DNA of 64,000 nucleotides from Micromonospora chersina (GTDB lineage: Bacteria; Actinomycetota; Actinomycetes; Mycobacteriales; Micromonosporaceae), in assembly GCF_900091475.1 (NCBI RefSeq), contig NZ_FMIB01000002.1, positions 930,001 to 994,000 of the forward strand, read 5' to 3'. Positions within the stretch are counted from its first letter, which is position 1, and every line of letters starts with the position of its first letter. The notes beneath the pieces are model-generated. The model was not told where the DNA came from. It made no database searches and was given only the letters and a program-made list of their open reading frames with translations. The position numbers and the translations under genes are program-made. Positions 43,867-52,114 of the stretch are shown here, in pieces.

Positions 43867-44220
43867 TCAGCCAGCCGGCCGCGGCGAGACGGTCCGGCCG
43901 AAGCCGGGTGCCGGCTTGGGGCGGAATCGGGGTGCCCGGACCGGCAGGATCGCCTGAGCACGGGCGGCCTCGGCGCCGGTCGGCGTCAGCCGGTAGAAGC
44001 GGCGCCGCGGTCGCGTCGGCTGTTCGGCCGTTCGCGGCTCCCACGTTGCGGTAACCCACCCGGCGTCCTCGAGCCGGTCGAGCACCCCGTAGACGGTGGG
44101 GCCGGACCGGCGCACCGACCGCATGATCTGCCAGCCGTGAAGCTCCTGATCGCTCTCCCACGCCCCGAGCATCAGCGCGAGCACGTCGAGCATCGCGTTG
44201 CTCATCCGCGGAGGGGCCAC
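43867..44220 (-). CDS. PadR family transcriptional regulator
   Basis: A 117-residue winged-helix regulator with MLDVLALMLGAWESDQELHGWQIMR, VYGVLDRLEDAGWVTATWE and the RRRFYRLTPTGAEAA wing, the PadR signature. The C-terminal dimerisation helix is short, as in the smaller PadR class. GTG 44220 has AGGA at suitable spacing; ATG 44205 is an alternative. It is encoded directly upstream of the PH-domain membrane protein, suggesting autoregulation of that pair. Confidence 0.88.
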   Translation of the reverse strand: MAPPRMSNAMLDVLALMLGAWESDQELHGWQIMRSVRRSGPTVYGVLDRLEDAGWVTATWEPRTAEQPTRPRRRFYRLTPTGAEAARAQAILPVRAPRFRPKPAPGFGRTVSPRPAG

Positions 44221-44349
44221 GCCGCAATCCTACAAAGGACAGCCCGCGCCGTACGGTGTCAGCTTGCCGACTGAGGGCTTGGTTGCCCGATCCCGCCGCG
44301 TCCGTCCGCGAGGTGGCGTCGGGAGCATCACGGGGGCGGCGAGGGATCG

Positions 44350-44997
44350 TTACGTCAGGCCGGGTCGCGGTGTCAGTCGTGCTTCGAGCTCGGCGACTCC
44401 CGGACCGGACAGCTGCGGTACGGCGGCAGGCCGGCCGGCGAGCACAAGAAGAAGCGCCGCCATCGGTCCCTCGACCAGCACGCCGTGCCCGGCAGACCAG
44501 CGGTGGTCGGTGGCGGCGAGCTTGAGCCCATTCAACCTCCGCTGCGCGTGAAACGGCCATCCCATGGACCAGACCCGGGTCGCGGCGGTGGCCGCCGCCA
44601 CCGTTGGCATGGGCCGGGGACGGGCCAGCGGTATGGCGATGTCCTGCCCGTGCACGAGGATGTCGAGCAGTGGTTCGAGGTGGGACACGCCGGGTGCCTT
44701 CTTCCGTGACCGCACCATGCCACGAAGCAGAACCGCGAACTGATCGACGGGCAACTCGGCTTGCCGTCTGGCGCTGTCCCGGACCATACGGTGGAAGCTG
44801 CCGCCCGCCCGCAGCATCCACACGATCGCGGAAAGCGTGCCCGCGTGGGCGAGCGTGAGGTGCGCCGCGACGTCGCGCACCCGCCAGCCGGCGCACAGTG
44901 ACGGGGTCTCCCACTCCTCCGCGGACAGGGTGTCGAGGAGGTCCGCGAGGCTGAGCCGCTCGTCGTCGATCGTCTGCCAGACTTCGTCGCGGTCCAT
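44350..44997 (-). CDS. Maleylpyruvate isomerase-type (DinB-like, mycothiol-dependent) enzyme
   Basis: A 215-residue DinB-fold protein of the maleylpyruvate isomerase family. The metal-binding histidines are expected in AAHLTLAH and DILVHGQDI, and the LSAEEWETPSLCAGWRVRDVAAH block is typical. Many of these use mycothiol as thiol cofactor; the substrate here is unknown. I chose the ATG at 44997 behind AGGGGGTGGAG. It is divergent from a MarR gene with a palindrome between, so it is probably the MarR target. Confidence 0.85.
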   Translation of the reverse strand: MDRDEVWQTIDDERLSLADLLDTLSAEEWETPSLCAGWRVRDVAAHLTLAHAGTLSAIVWMLRAGGSFHRMVRDSARRQAELPVDQFAVLLRGMVRSRKKAPGVSHLEPLLDILVHGQDIAIPLARPRPMPTVAAATAATRVWSMGWPFHAQRRLNGLKLAATDHRWSAGHGVLVEGPMAALLLVLAGRPAAVPQLSGPGVAELEARLTPRPGLT

Positions 44998-45035
44998 CTC
45001 CACCCCCTGGCAGCCAGCCCACTTGGTACGATGCT

Positions 45036-45052
45036 CTTACCAATATGGTAAG
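45036..45052. promoter_or_regulatory. MarR-type operator palindrome
   Basis: Seven-base arms CTTACCA and TGGTAAG flank a three-base ATA centre, 27 bases before the MarR start and 39 before the divergent start. Next to it, AGACTGTCT (45055-45063) is a second, shorter palindrome. The arrangement is the usual one for MarR autoregulation plus control of the divergent gene. Confidence 0.65.
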
Positions 45053-45078
45053 TCAGACTGTCTAAGTCAAGGGGTCGC

Positions 45079-45528
45079 ATGAGCACGGACCTGCCCGCGG
45101 ACGAATTGAACCTCGGCCTGCTCTGCTACATCGCCTACCGGGCCATGGAAACCCGCGTGTTCACGGCGCTGGCCGAGGCAGGCTTCGCTGACGTGACGAC
45201 CGCGCAAGGCCGGGTGTTCGCCCGGATCGGCCCGGAGGGCACCCGGGTGACCGAGCTGGCCGAGCAGGCCCAGATCACCAAGCAGACCGCCGGTTTCCTC
45301 GTCGACCAGCTGGAACGGGCGGGCTACGTCCGTCGGGTGCCGGACCCCACCGACGCACGGGCCCGACTGGTGCAGATCGCACCGCGTGGGCTGGCCGCGG
45401 TGGCGATCGCGAGGACCGTGGAGGCGGAGGTCGAGGCGGAGTGGACACGACACCTGGGTAAGCAGGGCGCGAACCAGCTGCGGCGAGCACTTACCCGCCT
45501 GCGTGAGATCACCGACCCCTACCGTTGA
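45079..45528 (+). CDS. MarR family transcriptional regulator
   Basis: A 149-residue MarR protein with the winged helix GTRVTELAEQAQITKQTAGFLVDQLERAGYVRRVPDPTDARARLVQIAPRG; the DPTDARA wing is diagnostic. It begins 27 bp after the palindrome and likely represses itself and the divergent DinB-type enzyme, with release by a small aromatic or oxidant. One Cys (CYIA) lies near the N-terminus. Confidence 0.93.
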   Translation: MSTDLPADELNLGLLCYIAYRAMETRVFTALAEAGFADVTTAQGRVFARIGPEGTRVTELAEQAQITKQTAGFLVDQLERAGYVRRVPDPTDARARLVQIAPRGLAAVAIARTVEAEVEAEWTRHLGKQGANQLRRALTRLREITDPYR

Positions 45529-45556
45529 CCTCGCCCCCACCGGCCGCTCACGGTGC

Positions 45557-47521
45557 TCACCTCACGGCCCGCCCGGAAGAAGGTACGACCACCCGTGTGC
45601 CGGGGCCGGAGAAGTCGGCGAGCTGGTCTTGGTGACGGGTCGCTGGCGCCTCCCGGCCGAGGTGGGCGCGCGTTCGGGCCATATGTACGGCGGCGGTCAA
45701 GGTCGTGATGTCGTAGGCGCCGTAGTGGCGGCGGCCGTTGATGAAGAACGTCGGGGTGCCGGACACTCCGCTGCTGTCGGCCGAGTCGATGTCGCTTTCG
45801 ACGCGACCGGCGTGGGCGTGACTTGTCAGGTCGTCGTGGAAGCGTTCCTGATCCAGACCGAGGTCACCGGCGTACGTGATCAGATCACTGAGGTGCAGCT
45901 TGTCCTGGTGGTCGAGCAGCAGGTCGTGCATCTGCCAGAACTTGCCCTGAGCCGCCGCTGCTTCGGCCGCCTCGGCTGCCAGCCGGGCTTGCGGATGCAC
46001 GTCTGGCAGAGGCAGGTGACGCCACACGAAACGCAGGTCGGCGTCGCCCAGCAGCTGCCGGACGGCTGGCTCGGCCTTCCCGCAGTACGGACACTGGAAG
46101 TCGCCGTACTGCACCAGCGTCACCGACGCACCTGCTGGGCCGCGGACGTGGTCCCGCTTCTCGTCGACGTCCGGGATGAGGTCGGTCAGCTCCGTCATGT
46201 CGCCGAAGAGCGCCCGGGCGCGCCTGGCTCTGGGCAACGTGTTCGTGACACGGAACGCGGTCCAGGTCAGCACTGCGGACACGATCGCGGCGCCGAGCAC
46301 CCCGACCTTGGCCTCGGCCAGTTGGTCGCCGGTGAAGGCCAGGTTCGCGATCAGCAGCGACACCGTGAAGCTGACACCGGCGATCGTGCCGCTGCCGAGC
46401 ACGCCCGCCCAGCCCACAGCCGGACGGATGCGACCGTGTGAGATCCAGGTGAGCCCGGCCGAGGTGCCGATCACGGCGAGCGGCTTGCCGACGACGTACC
46501 CGAGCAGCACGCCCCAGGTGACCGGCGACGCGAACGCCTGGGCCAGGAAGGGACCGTCGATGCTGATGCCAGCGTTGGCCAGGCCGAACAGCGGCACGAT
46601 GACGTAGCTGGACCAAGGGTGGTAGATGCGCTGAAGGCGGTCGTTGGGCGACAGCGTATTGGCGAGGCCGATCGAAGCCGTACGCGCGAGCTTGGGCGTC
46701 GGCTGCTCACGGAACGACCGGAACAGCCCGCTGACGTGCTCGAGCTCAGCCCGGCCGGGAGAATAGGCGAAGGCGGTCAGCCCGATGGCCAGCCCGGCCA
46801 CCACGGGGTCGACTCCGCTGACCAACAGTGCGCCCCACATGACGATGGCGACCGGCACGTACGCCGAGCCACGCCGGACGCCGGCTGCGCGGATGGCCAG
46901 CATGACCGCGAACGCCGCCACGGCCACCACGATGGGCACCATCGTGATGTCCTCGCTGTAGACCAGGGCGATGACGACGAGTGCGATCACGTCGTCGACC
47001 ACGAACACGGTGAGCAGGAAGATCCGGACCCGGTCGGGCACGCCCCGGCCGAGCAGTGCCAGGAGGCCCAACGCGAGGGCGGTGTCGGTCGACATGGCAA
47101 CGCCCCAGCCGTGTGCGCCCGGTCCGCCGTGGTTGATCAGCAGGAAGATCAGGACCGGGATCAGCATGCCGATCACGCCGGCCACGGCGGGCAGCACGAA
47201 CCGTCGCCGGTCTCGTAGGTCGCCGAGGTCGAACTCGCGCCGCGTCTCAAGGCCGACGACCAGGAAGAACAGCGTCATCAAGCCACTGTTGATCCAGGTG
47301 TGCAGGTCGCGGGAGAGCTCGAGGTGCCCGAGGCGTATCGACAGTGGGGTACGCCAGACGGCTTCGTAGGAGCCGCTGTCGATGTTGGCCCAGAGCAGTG
47401 CGGCGACGATGGCGGCCACGAGCACGCCGGCACTGCCGGACTCGGTCCGCACAAAGGCCCGCAGCGGTGCCGCCAGATTCGGCTTCCGGGCTGTTCGGCC
47501 GCTCATCTTCCGTTCGGTCAC
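45557..47521 (-). CDS. nhaA: NhaA sodium/proton antiporter fused to a DsbA-like thioredoxin domain
   Basis: A 654-residue fusion. Residues 1 to about 425 form NhaA with the ion-binding VVDDVIALVVIALVYS (paired Asp), MSTDTALALGLLALLG and GFSFTVSL-like GVSFTVSLLIANLAF helices. About residues 445-615 form a DsbA/thioredoxin domain with the CPYC active site (FQCPYCGKAEP) and the cis-Pro region GTPTFFINGRRH. The fusion is known in actinobacteria, and the domain is probably cytosolic or membrane-proximal. GTG 47521 starts the frame; ATG 47506 is an alternative. It could couple pH/sodium balance to thiol status, which is inference. Confidence 0.92.
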   Translation of the reverse strand: MTERKMSGRTARKPNLAAPLRAFVRTESGSAGVLVAAIVAALLWANIDSGSYEAVWRTPLSIRLGHLELSRDLHTWINSGLMTLFFLVVGLETRREFDLGDLRDRRRFVLPAVAGVIGMLIPVLIFLLINHGGPGAHGWGVAMSTDTALALGLLALLGRGVPDRVRIFLLTVFVVDDVIALVVIALVYSEDITMVPIVVAVAAFAVMLAIRAAGVRRGSAYVPVAIVMWGALLVSGVDPVVAGLAIGLTAFAYSPGRAELEHVSGLFRSFREQPTPKLARTASIGLANTLSPNDRLQRIYHPWSSYVIVPLFGLANAGISIDGPFLAQAFASPVTWGVLLGYVVGKPLAVIGTSAGLTWISHGRIRPAVGWAGVLGSGTIAGVSFTVSLLIANLAFTGDQLAEAKVGVLGAAIVSAVLTWTAFRVTNTLPRARRARALFGDMTELTDLIPDVDEKRDHVRGPAGASVTLVQYGDFQCPYCGKAEPAVRQLLGDADLRFVWRHLPLPDVHPQARLAAEAAEAAAAQGKFWQMHDLLLDHQDKLHLSDLITYAGDLGLDQERFHDDLTSHAHAGRVESDIDSADSSGVSGTPTFFINGRRHYGAYDITTLTAAVHMARTRAHLGREAPATRHQDQLADFSGPGTRVVVPSSGRAVR

Positions 47522-47771
47522 ACGTCACCTTCCGGTGCGCTGGTCGGGCCAGCACGGATAGCCAGGTCACGTGCCACAGTGCGGGACGCGACCGCGTTCC
47601 GAGCTTCCGGCGCGAGCTACGAGCTGTCCGTCTGGACCACGGCCGGCACCGCTTGCGAGGTGCCGCACGGTCCAAGCTGTCGCGGTCGAGGGGGAAGACT
47701 GTCGCGGCCGGGGGCGGCCGACAGGCGCGTGCTGCTCGACCGTGATCGCCGAGCAGCACACGGGCCTGGTC

Positions 47772-48200
47772 TCAGCGCGGTCCGACGAACTCGGTCCGCA
47801 CGCTCCAGGCGAACTGGATCAGCAGGGTCACCGGGGACTTCTCGGCGATGTCATGCATCACCTTCAAGTCGTCGGGATCAGGCTCCTCGCTCAGCGTGAT
47901 CGTGCGCTGCAGGTAGCGCTCTGCGCCTTCCTGGTCGGGCTCGTGGTAGTCGATCTCGACGGTGATGTCACCGGCGGTGTCGTACTTGTAGTCGACGTAC
48001 TGCCGGAGCGTCTGGGCAGTGCACGACGCGAGCGCCATCAACAGGTACTCCGTCGGCGTCGGGCCGTCGCCGAGTGCGCCGTTGTGCGGTTCATCGGCGA
48101 CGAACGTGAACGCGCCGGTGGCCATGTCCGTGCGCCGGCGCTCGGTGGCCGGGAGGACGGCTCGGGCGGATGCGACGACACGATCCTGATTGGTTTCCAT
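47772..48200 (-). CDS. OsmC family peroxide-resistance-type protein
   Basis: A 142-residue OsmC/Ohr-fold protein. The first redox Cys is in LLMALASCTAQTLRQYV, preceded by GDGPTPTEYL. The second canonical Cys of OsmC/Ohr is not evident in the C-terminal half, so it fits the YhfA-type subgroup better than peroxidase-proficient Ohr. It probably acts in the cytosol on thiol or lipid peroxides. The ATG at 48200 is clear. A palindrome at 48337-48350 lies upstream. Confidence 0.85.
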   Translation of the reverse strand: METNQDRVVASARAVLPATERRRTDMATGAFTFVADEPHNGALGDGPTPTEYLLMALASCTAQTLRQYVDYKYDTAGDITVEIDYHEPDQEGAERYLQRTITLSEEPDPDDLKVMHDIAEKSPVTLLIQFAWSVRTEFVGPR

Positions 48201-48336
48201 CAGTCGCGCCTTCCTGTAGATCCTGGTGGTGACGGCGAGGTATGCGGATCCAGCAGCAGCGAGCCGCAGTCTGAGCGGGGGTTGTGACCGGGCGTATGAC
48301 CCCACGACCGGGTACCTCCGCAGGCTAACCTTAGTC

Positions 48337-48350
48337 GGACTGGATAGTCC
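48337..48350. promoter_or_regulatory. Candidate operator upstream of osmC-type gene
   Basis: GGACT and AGTCC arms flank GGAT, embedded in an AT-richer patch (GGCTAACCTTAGTC) about 140 bases upstream of the OsmC start. It resembles the ACTGGAC-type elements seen before the oxidoreductase gene at 50368. It may bind the nearby TetR protein. Confidence 0.4.
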
Positions 48351-48477
48351 AACTCACGGTACGCCGCCGGGGCCGCACAGCGCTCGACAACCATCATCTG
48401 TCGGCTGTTAAGCTGCGCCGGGAGGCAGCTGAGATTGAGTTTCCTTCCGGCCGGACCCGATCGCCGCCAATCCGAGC

Positions 48478-48507
48478 TTGGACTTTTTGGTACGGTGTGG
48501 CTAGGAT
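48478..48507 (+). promoter_or_regulatory. Candidate plus-strand promoter
   Basis: TTGGAC and TAGGAT separated by 18 bases. The otherwise gene-poor interval 48201-48745 holds this promoter, the operator-like palindrome above and a possible small reading frame at 48597. I see no other structure in the interval. Confidence 0.4.
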
Positions 48508-48596
48508 CTCGGTGATCGTTCGGGCATCAGGGTGATGATCGTCGTCACCGTGCGCTCCTCGGGCGGGCTTGAATCCGAACAACATGAGGAACACCG

Positions 48597-48734
48597 ATGC
48601 TCAGTGATCCGCAGTCGCGGCACGAGGGGGCGCTCAGACGACGCGAGGAACGACGTGATGGCAGCTCTCTCACCGCTCCCCCGACGCAGCCCCGGCCGGC
48701 CGGCGCCCGAGCGGTCGACGCTCGTCAGGCGTGA
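48597..48734 (+). CDS. Possible 45-residue protein
   Basis: An open frame from ATG 48597 to TGA 48734, about 90 bases downstream of a good promoter-like sequence. GAGGAACA precedes the ATG. The product would be highly charged at first (SRHEGALRRREERRDG) and Pro/Ala-rich afterwards. No family is recognisable. It may be a relic or spurious; I list it only because of the promoter. Confidence 0.22.
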   Translation: MLSDPQSRHEGALRRREERRDGSSLTAPPTQPRPAGARAVDARQA

Positions 48735-48745
48735 GAACGGCTCGA

Positions 48746-49402
48746 TCAGCGGGTCGGCTCGCCGGACGGCTCCGAGAGGTACGACTTGATGTGGTCCAGC
48801 GCCATGTCCAGCGCCACTTCCATGGGCGCGACGTTGTGCGCGGCGTTCGCCAACAGGTAGCCGCCCTGCAGAGCTGCCATCAAGCCCGTGGCCAACTTCT
48901 CCGGGTCGGCGTCCTGGCGCAGCGCGCCGCTGTCCCGCATCCGGTGCAGACCATCACTGATCAACTTTTCCCACGCCGCGAACGTCTCCAGCAGCATCGA
49001 TCGAGCCTGCTCATCTTGATCGGACAGCTCGACCGCCATCGACCCGAGGCCGCACCCGTATCTGCCGTTGTTGAGCGAGTTGGCCTGGACCAACGCGTTG
49101 CGCCACCGGACCAGGCCCGAGAAGGACCTCAGTCGTTCGAGCCCTCCGCGCTCGCGCTGAAGCACGAGCGCGCCTCGATATCTGACCAACGCTCGCACGA
49201 GCTCCTGCTTGTCGGCGAAGTGATGGTAAAGCTGGGACTTGCTGGTCTGGCTCGCCTCGCGGATGTCGTCGAGGGTTGTCGCGTTCACTCCGCGAACGAA
49301 CATCAGCCGGTTGGCCGCCTCGAGGATCCGCTCTCGCGTCGCGAGGCCCCGTTGGCTGATCCTCCGCCGGTTCGTCGGCGAGGCCACCTGCTCGTCGCTC
49401 AT
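48746..49402 (-). CDS. TetR family transcriptional regulator
   Basis: A 218-residue TetR/AcrR protein. The N-terminal helix-turn-helix reads ATRERILEAANRLMFVRGVNATTLDDIREASQTSKSQLYHHFADKQELV. The ligand domain contains a GRYGCGLGSMAVEL motif with a single Cys common in this subgroup. It lies between the OsmC and MsrA genes and near a family of quinone oxidoreductases. It is the best candidate for a local repressor sensing an electrophile, which is inferred from context. Confidence 0.92.
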   Translation of the reverse strand: MSDEQVASPTNRRRISQRGLATRERILEAANRLMFVRGVNATTLDDIREASQTSKSQLYHHFADKQELVRALVRYRGALVLQRERGGLERLRSFSGLVRWRNALVQANSLNNGRYGCGLGSMAVELSDQDEQARSMLLETFAAWEKLISDGLHRMRDSGALRQDADPEKLATGLMAALQGGYLLANAAHNVAPMEVALDMALDHIKSYLSEPSGEPTR

Positions 49403-49594
49403 CGGTCAAGTGTATCCAGCGGCCCAGATGACCCCACGGAAAATAGGACCTCGGAGTCCGTTCGGCCGCATGCCGCATTCGCGTCCCGATGAATGATGAA
49501 CGCGTGCGGGCCAGCTCGGGCGAATCCGCTCATGCTGTCGCGGGCACCTTGGCCCGGGTCGGCGCGCGGACCCCGGGTCCGCGCGCCGGAGGTG

Positions 49595-50101
49595 TCAGGC
49601 CGTCGCCCGCTTCGGGAGCTTCCACCCCGGGCGGGGGAAGTGGCAGGTGTAACCGTCCGGGTAGTTCTGCAGGTAGTTCTGGTGCTCGGGCTCAGCCTCC
49701 CAGAAGTCGCCTGCCGGGGTGACCTCGGTGACGACCTTTCCAGGCCACAGGCCCGAGGCGTCGACGTCGGCGATCGTGTCCTCGGCGACCCGCTTCTGCT
49801 CGTCACTGGTATAGAAGATCGCCGAGCGGTAGCTGGTGCCGATGTCGTTGCCCTGGCGGTTCTTCGTCGATGGGTCGTGGATCTGGAAGAAGAACTCGAG
49901 CAGCGCGCGGAAGTCCGTCTTCTCGGTGTCGTAGACGACCTCGATGGACTCCGCGTGGGTTCCGTGGTTGCGGTAGGTGGCGTTCGGGACGTCGCCGCCG
50001 CTGTAGCCCACGCGCGTGGAAACGACGCCGGGCTGGCGGCGGAACAACTCCTCCATCCCCCAGAAGCAGCCGCCGGCGAGGATCGCCCTTTCGGTGGTCA
50101 C
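49595..50101 (-). CDS. msrA: Peptide-methionine (S)-S-oxide reductase
   Basis: A 168-residue MsrA with the catalytic GCFWGMEE motif (Cys near residue 12) and the family blocks [42 protein letters not shown] and [18 protein letters not shown]. It repairs oxidised methionine in the cytosol. No resolving Cys pair beyond CHF near the C-terminus is obvious. It is transcribed away from the oxidoreductase cluster, sharing a 497-bp intergenic region. Confidence 0.95.
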   Translation of the reverse strand: MTTERAILAGGCFWGMEELFRRQPGVVSTRVGYSGGDVPNATYRNHGTHAESIEVVYDTEKTDFRALLEFFFQIHDPSTKNRQGNDIGTSYRSAIFYTSDEQKRVAEDTIADVDASGLWPGKVVTEVTPAGDFWEAEPEHQNYLQNYPDGYTCHFPRPGWKLPKRATA

Positions 50102-50258
50102 GTCGTCTCCCTACTTGTCGTTGGTGTCACTCCTGAAACAGGGTGCGGTATTCGCCGTACCCGGCGTTCTTCGGGGCCCGCTGATGCACAGCTCCCCCTC
50201 CCGCCCTTTAGGCGAAACGCACCTTATGTGCCGGTTGCGGGTCTCCCGACTCATGGTG

Positions 50259-50276
50259 TTGGACCCAAGGGTCCAA
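50259..50276. promoter_or_regulatory. Perfect palindrome in the msrA-oxidoreductase interval
   Basis: TTGGACCC and GGGTCCAA arms with a two-base AA centre. It lies in the 497-bp gap 50102-50598, which otherwise contains only the promoter at 50368. It could be an operator for either gene or a small hairpin. Confidence 0.45.
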
Positions 50277-50367
50277 TCGTCACGCTTCCCCGAAGTGGCC
50301 AGCTGAGCCTCAAATCGTGCCCGTTAGCTGGTCCGGACCCCCGTCAGCGTATCACCGCCTGGCCTTG

Positions 50368-50406
50368 AAACTGGACTTGACAGACCAGTTTTGACGGAGC
50401 TAGGTT
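50368..50406 (+). promoter_or_regulatory. Promoter with overlapping operator for the oxidoreductase-GNAT gene
   Basis: A TTGACA -35 box (50377-50382) and a TAGGTT -10 box (50401-50406) are separated by 18 bases. The -35 box lies inside an inverted repeat, AAACTGG and CCAGTTT (50368-50374 and 50385-50391). Repression by a dimeric regulator such as the nearby TetR protein is the obvious reading. Confidence 0.6.
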
Positions 50407-50598
50407 CGGGGCGTCCGACTGGGGAGGCCATCCTTCGCGTCCATCGTGAGCGATATGCGCCGCTCGATGCACGCCGCAAGCCGGCGCTGTTCAGACCGAC
50501 CGGTTGGGTCCGGTAACCGCCCGCATCAGGTGCCGAGACGGCTTCCCGTGCCTGCTGCATCTGCACCACAGAGACAAATGACCGAGGAGACGGTTCCC

Positions 50599-51936
50599 AT
50601 GAGAGCGATCGTGGTGACGGACCAGGCAGCGGGAATGGCCGGGATGACGCTGGCGGAGCGGCCTGAGCCGAAACCGGCGTTGAACGACGTCATCGTCCAG
50701 GTTCATGCGTCGGGATTCACTCCGGGTGAGCTGACGTGGCCCTCGACCTGGACCGATCGGCTCGGCCGCGACCGGACGCCGTCGATCCCTGGGCACGAGC
50801 TGGCCGGAGTGGTCAGCGCTCTCGGGTATGGCACCACGGGACTGTCGGTGGGACAGCGGGTGTTCGGCCTGACGGACTGGAACCGCGACGGCACCCTGGC
50901 GGAGTACGCCGCCGTCGAGGCCCGCAACCTCGCGCCGCTGCCCGGCGACGTCGACTTCACGGTGGGTGCGAGCCTGCCGATTTCGGGCCTGACCGCCTGG
51001 CAGGGACTGTTCGTACACGGCCGTTTCCAGGCGGGGCAGAGCGTCCTCGTCCATGGTGCTGCCGGTGGAGTCGGCTCGATGGTGACCCAGCTCGCCACAG
51101 AGGCGGGTGCCTACGTCATCGGCACCGGACGTGCCGCCGACCGTCAGACCGCGCTCGACTTCGGCGCGCAGGAGTTCGTCGACCTCGACAACGACACCCT
51201 GGAAGACGTGGCCGGCGTCGATCTGGTCTTTGACGTGATCGGTGGCGAGATCCAGAAGCGTTCCGCGGGTCTGGTCCGAGCCGGAGGAACGCTGGTGACG
51301 ATTGCCGGCCCGCCCGAAGCGCGGCCGGCGGACGGCCTCACGGTTGACTTTGTTGTCGAGGCCGATCGCGCGCAACTGGGTGAGGTCGTGCGGCGCATCA
51401 GGGATGGCCGGCTGCGGACGAACATCGGCACCGTCGCGGCCCTCGACGACGCCGTCGCCGCCTTCAACCGGACCGAGCGGACCAAGGGAAAAACGATCAT
51501 CCGCGTTCGCTCGTATCCCGGCGAGGCCGGACAGCCCCGCGAGGAAGGCACCTTCGGCCAGGACCAGTCTGTCCTCGTCGACGAGGCAATCGGCGAGCCC
51601 CACGCCCTCGCGCTCGACCTCCACCTCGTCAACGACGAGAAACTGGGCATCTACGGCGCCATCGTCGGGGACCGGGAGGTGGCCGGGCTGACCTACAACG
51701 TCGCCGGAGACGACCGGCTCGTGCTGCTGGCCACCTCGGTGATCCCCGAGTTCCGCAGACAGGGCGTCGCCACCGAGCTGATCCGGCAAGTCTTGGACGA
51801 CGTGCGTGTGCAAGGCAAGACGGTCACCGTCATGTGCCCGATCGTGCGCGGTGTCATCGACCACAACCCCGAGTACGCCGACCTCGTCGACCCCGAGCAC
51901 CCGGGCGCAGCCCTGGGGCACCCCCGCAGGCACTGA
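50599..51936 (+). CDS. Quinone oxidoreductase-like protein fused to a GNAT acetyltransferase domain
   Basis: A 445-residue fusion. Residues 1 to about 305 are a zinc-free MDR/quinone oxidoreductase: PSIPGHELAGVVSALG, LTAWQGLFVHG, VLVHGAAGGVGSMVTQLA (NADP-binding) and a VFDVIGG segment. Residues about 345-440 are a YjdJ-type GNAT domain with VIPEFRRQGVATELIRQVLDD and a CPIVRGVIDHNPEYADLV core. The GNAT part is clearly homologous to the free-standing protein at 54436. GAGGAGA precedes the ATG at 50599 by about nine bases. It may detoxify reactive carbonyls or quinones. Why the two activities are joined is unknown. Confidence 0.9.
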   Translation: MRAIVVTDQAAGMAGMTLAERPEPKPALNDVIVQVHASGFTPGELTWPSTWTDRLGRDRTPSIPGHELAGVVSALGYGTTGLSVGQRVFGLTDWNRDGTLAEYAAVEARNLAPLPGDVDFTVGASLPISGLTAWQGLFVHGRFQAGQSVLVHGAAGGVGSMVTQLATEAGAYVIGTGRAADRQTALDFGAQEFVDLDNDTLEDVAGVDLVFDVIGGEIQKRSAGLVRAGGTLVTIAGPPEARPADGLTVDFVVEADRAQLGEVVRRIRDGRLRTNIGTVAALDDAVAAFNRTERTKGKTIIRVRSYPGEAGQPREEGTFGQDQSVLVDEAIGEPHALALDLHLVNDEKLGIYGAIVGDREVAGLTYNVAGDDRLVLLATSVIPEFRRQGVATELIRQVLDDVRVQGKTVTVMCPIVRGVIDHNPEYADLVDPEHPGAALGHPRRH

Positions 51937-52114
51937 ACCCACCTGCTGAAGGCCCTGGGTGGCCCCACCTTTCGAGCACGACGTGACGTAGCCGTTCGGC
52001 GTGCAGACGTGCTCGAGCCGTGCAGACGCGACGAATGGCAAGGCCGAGAGGACCCTCGGGTCCATCGGTAAGTGCGCGGACAAGACCAAAACTGTTACTG
52101 AGAGAGGTAGTCAG

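Noticed and set aside
48394..48594. 66-codon minus-strand frame
   Set aside because: No ribosome site, no recognisable family, and it overlaps a promoter-like sequence on the other strand.
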